From Patiria pectinifera (lineage: Eukaryota; Echinodermata; Asteroidea; Valvatida; Asterinidae), in NCBI GenBank assembly GCA_029964075.1, contig CM057140.1, positions 14,960,643 through 15,024,642 on the forward strand: DNA of 64,000 nucleotides, in the 5' to 3' direction. Under the pieces are notes generated by a model that was not told the origin of the DNA, ran no database searches, and saw only the letters and a list, made by a program, of their open reading frames with translations. A program made the translations under genes and the position numbers. Position 1 is the first letter of the stretch. Each line of letters starts with the position of its first letter. Below are positions 39,139 to 49,700 of the stretch, one piece after another.

Positions 39139-39628
39139 GAAGCAACTTTTGACCAATCACAGCGCGTCTCACCTGTCGTCTGCTCACCTGCTTCAATCAA
39201 TTAGCCAATATGCTGCAGAGGTGCATGTGTATTTAAAGACAATGGGGTTTAGGAACAATGTAAATATGATTTTATATTGCAGATTTTACTGAAAATATCA
39301 GAATTTACGTTATGCACTATTCAAAACAAGCTAACGAAAGCAAATAATGAGACAAATTATATTGAAAAACCTTAACAGCTGTATTAAAAAGTATGTTGTA
39401 CAACTTTGAAACTGATTCCATTTTCTCTAAAGGGGCCTATTTTACGGTATAATTTTTGTAACATGAACAACATTCAATACATGGTGTTTTATTCAAATGT
39501 AGAGCAAAATGTTGTTTGCAATTTGTACTTGGACTATCTCGTTTTCATCCACATATCGCACTGCAATTTCAAATGGATAGTTAAGCACACAGTTATTTTC
39601 ATGTTACATACGCTGTACATTACAAAAC

Positions 39629-39634
39629 AATAAA
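39629..39634 (+). terminator. Polyadenylation signal of creatine kinase
   Basis: AATAAA on the plus strand about 490 bases after the stop codon, the first clear signal in the 3' UTR. Confidence 0.6.
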
Positions 39635-39660
39635 CAATCAAGGTTTGCAAAATAACACAT

Positions 39661-39666
39661 TTTATT
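39661..39666 (-). terminator. Probable polyadenylation signal of NOX-A
   Basis: TTTATT on the plus strand (AATAAA on the minus strand) lies about 1.1 kb beyond the NOX-A stop. It is 27 bases from the opposing creatine kinase signal, so the two convergent transcripts probably overlap at their ends. Confidence 0.5.
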
Positions 39667-40778
39667 GCTTCTTTTGGACTGACCTACAAGCTTGCATTTT
39701 AGTGTCTTAAAAATATTAAATTATTAAAAATGGTGACATTAATATGAAAAAAGTAATGCTGACGTCATGCAAATGACTTATATCAAAATGTCTAACATCA
39801 CATTTACCACATTAAACATTTTCTGTGCCAATTCATTTTCTGGAAAACAAAACTCCACCAAAAAATTCACACCAAATACTTTTGTAGCCACACTTATACC
39901 ACGTAATACTACAAAACCAGATCAGAAATGCATATAAAACACTAACATGCATATATTAAAATTACACAATTCATAAACGGCAAAAAGGACAAAAGACAAA
40001 ACCCACCTATGCAAATAATAGTAAAACATTTTTTTTTTTAAATACTTGTGACCGTTTACAAGTGTATTAAATCTAGTACAGCAGGCATCAATATACAATT
40101 ACCAATAAAGCTGATTCTGATTGGTTCAAATCTCCAATGTGACTTGCCTATAAATATTCATCAGGCCTGATACTAATTGTAACATTAAACTGCTCAGTCA
40201 CATGACCTTCTCAATGATGAATAATTCATCGGTTCAGTTCTAAAAGGTCCTTACAGCAGTACAAGATTTCTGGCGGACTCTCTAAGCTCAGAGTTCAAGC
40301 TTGAAAAAGTAAATTATTTCAGATTAAAATGACTTCCAGACTACTAATTTGTTTAAAAGAAATATTTTTTCCGACAACAATCTGCTCAGATTTAGCAATT
40401 TGTTTGCTCTTTAGTTTGTGATTTAAAGCAAGTTTTTGAGTAAGGACCTATTGCCAAAATTTTACAATCAGGATCTTTTAGAACTGAGATGAGGAATTAT
40501 TCATTACTCAAACAGTTGTCATTGCTACTGGCTAAAACCTGCTCCACACTAGACTTCAAAACGTTTGTATTTACTTTATCGGAATATACAAAATATTCAA
40601 GACATGGCGAGCAAAGCACAATACATGTACATGTAACTAGGACTGCTTTCAAACAAAGTTTTCTTTTCTTTTAAAACTATCTAAATGCTTTCAAAAAATA
40701 ACTCTGTAAAAAATACACTTAACTGATAATATCAACAATTATTTTAACTGTAGCAGACACCAAATCATTGTAATTTGC

Positions 40779-43700
40779 TCAGAAGTTTTCTTTGTTGTAG
40801 AAGAATTTGGCTCCTCCTTTGATGTTGGAGTGCTTGTTTGAACACTTGTGGAGAACCTGGGAGAGGATTTTGGGTCCGCAGTAGAAGACTCCAACACTGG
40901 TGCTAAGACAAGGCAAATGAAAGAAGGTTCAAGTTTTATTATGAGAAGCTAAATTCTATGAATTATGAACAAAATAAACACCCCCCCCCATAAAAAAACC
41001 ACTATGCAATGTTTTGGCTTACCCTGGGTTCTCCTCTGCGATCACCTTGAAGATGTCATCCCACTTGGGCCGGCCGTAGTTGGTCTTCTGTCTCAGGCCG
41101 GTGATGGCATCAACCTCCTCCTCCTCCTGCAAGTAGATGTTCTTGGCCTGCAAGAAAAAAAAATTCCAAAGGAGTAAATCTTGGGAAAAGCTTGTCTTCT
41201 TAGGTATTCTAGGTAGAAAGTAAAAAAAAAACCACCACTTTTATCAGCTTGTTTGGGCTCTGTGCACAAGTACCCCCTCAATGGTAAGAAAGGGAGAGTT
41301 GGGGGAGACCACTGGGAGGGACATTTTAATGCATTGCCGATGCCTGATGCTCACACGAAGACGCTATGGCTTTGTGTACATTCAGAATAAAATAAGTAAT
41401 GCGTACTTCGCGCTACATGCATGTGAACCAGTACGCTCACGCAGTGTGTCCCATCCATGGGCTCTCGAAAGTGGTCAACAGCGCCCTCTCTTGTTCACAC
41501 ACGGAGCTCATAGTCCCTGAACGTTTGGATTCTTGCCATAGAGCTACATTAAATTACTAGAGCACTGACTCATGTACGAATTGATGCCTGCTGGGCAGCT
41601 CTATACAGGTGCGTTACTGAAGCCGATACGCCTAAAACCGAAATGCACGATCAGCAAATGAGCGTTTCATTTTGTTAGCACTCTAGTAATTTAATATAGC
41701 TCTATGATTCTTGCTCAGACTAACCTGCTTAGTGCTCCAGCCCCTGGTCAGGTAGATGTTATACTTGAGGAAATCAGCCTTTCCTTGCTCTATCATGTGA
41801 ACCTCCAATGCGTCCAACATCTCTGAGAACCACTCAAAGGCGTTGGTGTCCGGGCAGATCCAGAAGAAATAGACCTTCTTCAGCTTCAACTCCAGGTCTG
41901 GCATCATACTCTGATGCCTGGAGGAAAACAAAAAACAAAAAGAGCAACAAAGATTCCCGTCAGTGCTTTTTGAAAAGTAATTTTACAATTATTTCAGACT
42001 CAGCTTTCCCACCAAGCAAAAATGTATTAAGATTGACTAAAGTCTACCTACACAGAAGTCAGTGTCACACAGAGGATCTTTATTTACTGATTTTCCTGGA
42101 CTGAACTTTGACTAGAAGTTTCCGAAAGGGGTAACACATTTAAGTTTGCTCATCTTCATCAAATGGTTTCTCAATTTTTTTTTAGAGACTCTGCAACAGT
42201 GGTGTAGTCGAGTTCATGATAAGGCCATCACAAATCCTCCAGTCAGAAGTAAATCACACCTCCAATCATAAGCAACAGCAGATGAACAACAACAAAGGAA
42301 TGCCGTCGTCACAGGTCCTTTGAACAGCTTGTGACTTGATTCAGGACTGGACGACTTTTCTTAAAGATGTGAGGATTTAGAACTCAACTACCACAGTGCT
42401 CTGAATTGCAACTCACCAAATAGAACGAAGGATGGATGCAAACGGCGTCACCCCAATCCCAGCACCTACGCAGATAGCCGCTTGATACTTGAAGACATCC
42501 AGACTAGCCGTGCCAAACGGGCCGTCCACAGCTACCCTGGCCAGGTCGGTAGACTCCGTGGTTGTGTTACCGTCGGCTCCCATCGCCTTGGCTAGGTCTG
42601 TGGTCCAGTCACCGACGGTACGGACGTGAATGCTGAAGAAGTCATCTTCAGGAGCCTATCACAAATAAAAATCGGAAAACTAAAACCAGTCGAGTCTATC
42701 AGAAGTCCATTACAAGTCCAGTCACAAGTAAATCACAAGTCCGTTCACAAGCCCAGGAGGAGGAACTATATATCCAAGGAATGCCTCTGCCACAGTTTGT
42801 TTGAATAGCTTGTGACTTGACTTGTGATGGACAGACGAACGCTGGAAATACTGCAAATACGCATCAACTGAAATGAGTTTCACGACAGTAAAAGATTCAA
42901 GTCTTACCGAGGTGAGAGTAAACGGATGCCACTGGATGTGAGACAGGGAGGGACACTTGAGGAAGATGTACTGTCCTGACAGCATCTTGAAACCAGACTT
43001 CTTCATCTGAAGCTCAATCACCTATGGATAATCAATACATCCAGTCAGCAATCAATCAATCATCAATTACCAATAGTCATCAATAACCAATAACTATTCA
43101 TAACCAATAACCATTTACTAAATGCTATGCCACAACTCGTCACAAATAGTCATTTATAAATCACTATCTTTGGTTGTATCGCACTGTAATCAATAATCAA
43201 TAACCATAGATTAGTTCTTAGTAATTATCAATTATTAATCAATTGTTCACCTTAGACGGGTGCTTGACTACTTTGATGACTTGCACAGTCTGACAGCTGC
43301 GAATGAACCTGACGAATCTCTCTAGGATGTAGATGGCAATGGGTCCGACCACCCATTTCCAACTCTGAAAACGGGCCAAAAACAAAATAAACAATGAGAT
43401 GAGAAAGGGCACAAGTACAAATAGTACAAGAAGTAACAAGTTAAAATGAGACAGATTTTTTTCATCTGATTTATAAGTCCAAGTCAGTGATACCCACAAA
43501 ATGCATGTGAAAAAGTACAAAAGCAACTGGTATGGGAAGAAACATTTTTCTGAGCAGTTTGCGTTTTCAGGTTGTGGTCTGGGGATATAGGTAATTTTTC
43601 TGAAACTTTTTTCAAAATGGTCAATAAAATTATTTTCAAGGCAGGATTTGGTTGGTGTGTTATTGCAAGTTGTGAAATGCCATGTTTAATTTCAGGACAC

Positions 43701-46700
43701 CTTTAATTCCCCCCCCCCCCCAAAAGGGGAAAATGTCACCAGGCAGGGCAAGTAGCCCCCACCCCCCTTGTGGGAGACCCCTGATTCTCAGTCATGAGTT
43801 TAAGGACTAAGTTGTTAACATCAATAAGAGGGGTTACTTACAGCTGCACTGCCCTTGACAAAGTTAGGATAGGGACACGGCTGGCTGCCCGGTGGTCCCC
43901 ACAGCTCCGGCTGAATGGAGCAGGTTGTGATGTTATGCTCAACCAAGTTGGACTGAGAACGGATCACTCCTCTGGGAAAAATAAAAAGATTTGAAATCTA
44001 TCTTCGTTATCATCCAAATGGCATCACTCTGATCTCAATGCCATGAAAGTGCTGATCAAAACAAATTGAGGATTTCTGAAAATATCTAGTCTTCAAAATT
44101 AAAGTATAATATTCAAAAATATGATGTGTCATTCATTCAAAACATAACACAAAGAAAAGACACTGGTTTGAAATCAAGTGTTAGTTCACATACTCCCATA
44201 TTTCTGTGTTGCACCCTGATACTCAAACCATACCTCTTAAAATCCATTTAAAGATATGCATGATATTGGTCTGAACCTATTTCTCAATAAGTTACTTTTA
44301 TTCCTGACTTACCCGACTCCATGGACAAGCAACATGGCAAAGTAGATAACAAACAGATGATGAGTTACCCAGAATGTCTCAAAGTACGAACGTCTAGCAG
44401 GTAAAAAAAAAAAAAAATCAATTGAAATGTTCTTAAACCACTGTCCGATACACTTCCCATCCATAATACAGATAACAGCAAAACAATAAAATATTACAAA
44501 GTTACAAAAGATTTCTAATTTATATGGCTCATATTTTGAATTTTTTTGAAATTTTGTTCATTGTTTGAAGTTTTGTCCTTAATTTTACAATACTTAATAT
44601 CCCTGTAGTATGATTGACTTTTTTTCAGTGCCTTTCAATGGGGGGGGGGGGGGGGCCTAGTGGTTAGGGTTTGTGACTCATGATCAGAGGGTCAGGGGTT
44701 CGAATCCAGCTGCTGGAAATTGCAAGCCACTTCACCTTCACTTGCCTCTCTCCACCCAGGAGTATACATGGGTACCGGCATTAGCTGGGGAGTAACCTGC
44801 GATGGACTGGCATCCCATCCAGGGGGAATAGAAATATTCTCAGTCATTTCATGCTACTGAAACCTGAGATAAACGCCGGCCTGATGGGCCACATTGCCTC
44901 GTGACAGACTTTACTTTCACTTTACCTCTCTTAGGCCAGTAAAAAGTATTGACTATAACCGGCATGAATTGCAAGTTTTGCTACAGTGACAAAGCAGACG
45001 ATCCAGGAGTCAATTTACAATACAAACACGGACATGTATTGATGCAAAGGAAAAAACATGTGACAATAACAAAACATTCAATCCGCAAACTTCCTTTTTT
45101 CTCTCTCAAAGTTTCCTGTTCTGAACTACCAGGCAGTGTCTCTCGTCCGAGTACAGTTTCCGCATTTCACAACTTTCATTTTACTAAACTAAAAACTGGA
45201 GAAGTTTCCCTTTGATGTTTCCAACACTGGAAATCCCCAGACAAGTCTCCCAACAGAAAGCAGAACAAAGTTTCACGCTTCACTCCCGTGTATTGGTTTT
45301 CATTTACTAGTATCTTATAGAACACTATCCCACTAGAATAACCCTTCTGTAACTCAAGATACCAGAGTTGAAAACATTCACTTGTAATTTCGATGTTTCA
45401 CAATTTCATGATTGCCATTATGTCATTCTTCCTTCTCAATTCCTGGGCTTGCAGAAAAAAACTGGTTGGCAAATTTATGTGCTTAGCAGAAGTTAGCGGG
45501 GGACCAGTCACAAGCAATATCAATGCATGGCATTATGGCTGGTAACCCGCTTTTGCTTAGCTAGTATTTTCTGTTCTTAGCAACTTTCTGCGCTTAGTAG
45601 CTCCAGGACATGCCCCTGCTCATGAAGAAAAAGAAGACGTAATTACCGAATGAACTCGGTGGCCGAGGAAAACATGATGATAAAAACTAGCGTCAGAACC
45701 ACGCCTGACCATCCGGCAATCTGGATGATGCCCTGCTCGATGAGGGGGAAACCGAAGGGTAGAGCCTGCGGGGAAACAAACAAACAAACAAATAAACAAA
45801 TGAAACAAAATGAAAGACACCTCAACACTGTTTCTTTTCAAAAACTACGAGCAATGTTAAAAAAAAAAAAAATTATAAGATGGAATTTTGCATCGGGGTG
45901 ATGTAAATCAAATTAGGGTTTTTTTTATCAATGTTAAAAAGTGTTTGTTAAAAAATGTTTGTCTTTGAGGTTTGGAAACTTTCAGAATTGTTTAAGTTTC
46001 AGGAACAGTTGTAGGCTGTCTAATCTGCAGTCATCATTAAAAAAAAAAAAATTCTGTAAAAACACCCAGTGAGAACATGTTTCCTGGTAATTAGGCCAAA
46101 TGGAGCTGACAATTTTTTATGCCAAATTGACCAAGAAAATTAAAAAGATGGACATCCATACGTTGTTTTTGTACAGTACTGGGTTGATCCAAGTTCCTCC
46201 CTCCTTGTTGGGTAAATCTCTCAGCTGGCATGAGATGCCGGTGTAGGGGCTACCAACAGGAAAGTAGGTCTCACAGCTGTTGAAGTGGTCGTACAAGTTA
46301 CGGAAGTTGAAGAAATGAGCGATGCAGTGGACGATGTTCAGCAGGCAGATCATGTACGCCAGGGTCTTGTGGAATGTTATGTTCTTGTCAAGCTGGCGAC
46401 GAACACTACGTCGACAAAGCTGGAGTGTTGGAAGTAAACGAGGAAAACAACACAACAACAAAATTTAGACAAATCAAACAAGATGTTTGTTTACTGAAAT
46501 GTCACAAATTTTACAGAAAGAAAAAAATTAATAGATCAATTTGCACTAAATTTTTGCTTTGAACTTTAATGCCATTTAACTGTTCTTGAATCAGTCAAAA
46601 CAAAATTCAGCAATTTCTTCTACAACCTAAAATTTCCATTTAACTGTTTTTAAATTGGTAACACACCCCCTCCCCCTCCAAAAAAGCTATAAACTTTCAA

Positions 46701-49700
46701 AACAAAAAAAACTTTCAGGTCAAAGTCAACTATAGGCAAGCTTAGTCTTGTTCCTCAGACATTTCAGCAAGATCTTCTCCAAATTCAAACTGACAAGACA
46801 GACTTGCCACATGCCAAGATAGACTTGGTCCGGACTCCAGACTGATCATCTCACCTGGTTTGTCTCACAAGATCCTCGGAGGAAAGAGATGAGATTGCGA
46901 CAGACAGGGAGGAGAATCAACATGCTGTTGAGGTTGAGGCAGGCTCCGCATGCCTTGGCAATGGAAACACCGGGCTGTGGAATCAAAGAACATACAAGTC
47001 GTTAACAAGACATGTCCTGTGGTTGAGACTAGATGAGAGAAAACTAAACCAACGTGTTAAAGAAACAGATGGGGGAAAACAATTATACTTGACATATTCC
47101 TTGTGGTATTTAAAGTTATATGGTGAACAAATCCGACACTATGACTTAACATTTGGATAATGGGCTTTTTCAGACTGAAAACATTAATAATTTAAAAACA
47201 TTTAAAATTTGAAGAATCTCTGTGAGTCCGAGAGGGCACATTCACTTACAGGATCCCTAAAGACTTTTTTGTTCATTGTTAAATTGGGTTGGTGCAGTGG
47301 TTTTTTTACTTGTCTTAGTTTCACCTCTGTGACCTAGAATTTGAATCTCACCGAGGTCAACATATTCATGAGTTCCGAGTTCCTGCCTGAAGTTCCACAG
47401 CTTTTTCCTGTATAACATTCAAGGGTTTCCCTCATACTTCTCAAATTTGGTATTTCTTTTCGAAAAGTTTTCTCTACAGTTTGATAGTCGCACTGCCTGT
47501 TCATGTACCTACCCCAATAATGAGTCGGATGTAGAAATACTGCGGCCCAAACTCATAGGTCCAGAAGACTTGGATCCAATAGCCAACATTGGCACCCAAC
47601 CACAACAACTGAAAAATTGGAAATAAAACAGTGAAGTAAGAAAAAAGACACATAAAGAAAAACAATGTTAAAGGGAACATACAACATTTGCAAACATCTC
47701 AAAACGAAATGATCAAATTATCACAAAATACCTTACTGGATTGTTAGGGAATGATAGTCTAAAGCATCCTGTAAAACTGTGGCTCCTGGTGTGCCAACAT
47801 ATTCAAGAAAAATTGTATTTTTCCCAACGCTGGTCGGCCGACCAGCATTGGAGAAAACTAGCTTTTTTTCAAAAACTGCTTGCAAACTCTTTGCCGCAAA
47901 AACTGCAAAAACTATTTGCAATTGATTACACACCTGTGAAGGGGTACAAGCCTGCTAGACTGATTCTCTGAACTTACAATTCCCCCAAAGTCTATAAATT
48001 CTCTGTTTCATCTTAAGTGGGGTCAGGGAATCAGACTACAAGAACATGAATGATTTTCTTGGTTTTTCTAGCATCTACAAGCCCAAAACGTAAAACAAGT
48101 CATTTTAACAATATTTGCTTTAACATACTAATCCTCCAAATCCATTTATTTCTGAAAATTGCAGCAAAAGCAAATGTTGTACATTCCCTTTAAATGTAAG
48201 TGAATAATAATTTATTTAATAGTCCCAAGCATCTTGTGAAATCAGAGCACCTGGTGAGCTGTCATTGTTAAGAAAGGTGGAATTTTTGTATCAATTTCCA
48301 ACAATGGTTGGCCGACCATCCTTGGAAAAAAATACTGTCCCCAATTTAAATCTGTTCTTTGGTCCTGATAGTAGGATTAGCTACAAAATTATAGATGTGT
48401 TCTCAAAGAGTATATAGGATCTGGAAACTCACTGATAACAATCATTTAGAGTTCCTGAGCTTGGTCCATGCAGGAAATGAATCGTTAAGTTGCTGGACGG
48501 TGTTTGATCAACACACAGAAAAACAGAACAGGAAACAGCCGAGGTTATCATGAACGTGGAAAATACAGTGTTTGTATTGTCTGTTTCTGGTCTGTCACTG
48601 TTTTGAAAAGGATGTAAGAAGCTTTATTGACCTAAAAGTGCAGATCTTCACAAGTACAGAAATATTACTCACAAGTGGTATTTCAGCAGAAATTTGTGTC
48701 AATAATATTTATTTACAATGCAAACTAAGGTGAGCTAAGGACAAAGAAATAATTATTGTAACATTTGACATTTGGGCTGGTGTCCCAGTTTTTTGGTTCA
48801 GTAAATCTTTTGTTCACTTATGAAGCCTTTTTAAAATACATGTACAAGAAGGGATTTTCCCTTTTAAGTCACGGAACAAATGTTGCTTAAAGGGAATGTA
48901 CATCATTGGCTATTGCTGTAATTTTCAGAAATGTATACAAAAATACCCTTTTCTTGAAAATGACTTCACACCAGGTGCCATAATTTTACAGGACGCTTTA
49001 GACTGTCATTTACCAACATCCTAGTAAGGTGTTTCGTAAAAAGTTGGTAGTTTTATTTTTCGATGTTTGCAAATGTTGTATATTCCCTTTAACACAAACT
49101 GTCAAGTCATTGTTACTTTTTATAACAACAATCTACCCTAAGCGCTAGGTTTTCAACTGCTGTTAAACAAAGTTCTGCAAGACTAAATTTGGCATAGTTC
49201 TCACTGAAGGCCATTTCTGCAAATTTGCTGACTGGTAGGTTTAGGCCCAGTTTAAAAAAAAAGGTTTATCTTCCCCACCCACATATAAAAATATTTCAAT
49301 TTTTTTCTCACCTCATAAAGCTAAGTTTTCTTGTATTTTGTTTTAATAAAATACAGAGAACATGTTTAACATAAATATTTGTGACTCTATTACTATTAGG
49401 GTAGCTCATTAAAAGCCGGTGGTCATTTTAAAGCAAAGTTGGTGGCCATTTTGAATTTAAATACTTGATGGCCAACTTGGGGAAAAAAATCAAAAATACA
49501 AAATACATAGGCCCTCATCCTCCTCTTTTTGAAAAAAAATCTGCACAAACATCTGGGTTTTTTTTTACTTGGCCTTATGATTTTCATGGGAAAAATGTTT
49601 TTTAAACTGTCAAGATTTGTAGGAAAGCATTTTAAATCTGCATGGTTTGTCAGTCTGCATCATTTATTTTCCAATCTGAGGATCGCATGATCACGCAAAA

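Noticed and set aside
44653-44730. Functional tRNA gene
   Set aside because: A and B boxes are present but the cloverleaf is incomplete and is followed by a SINE body.
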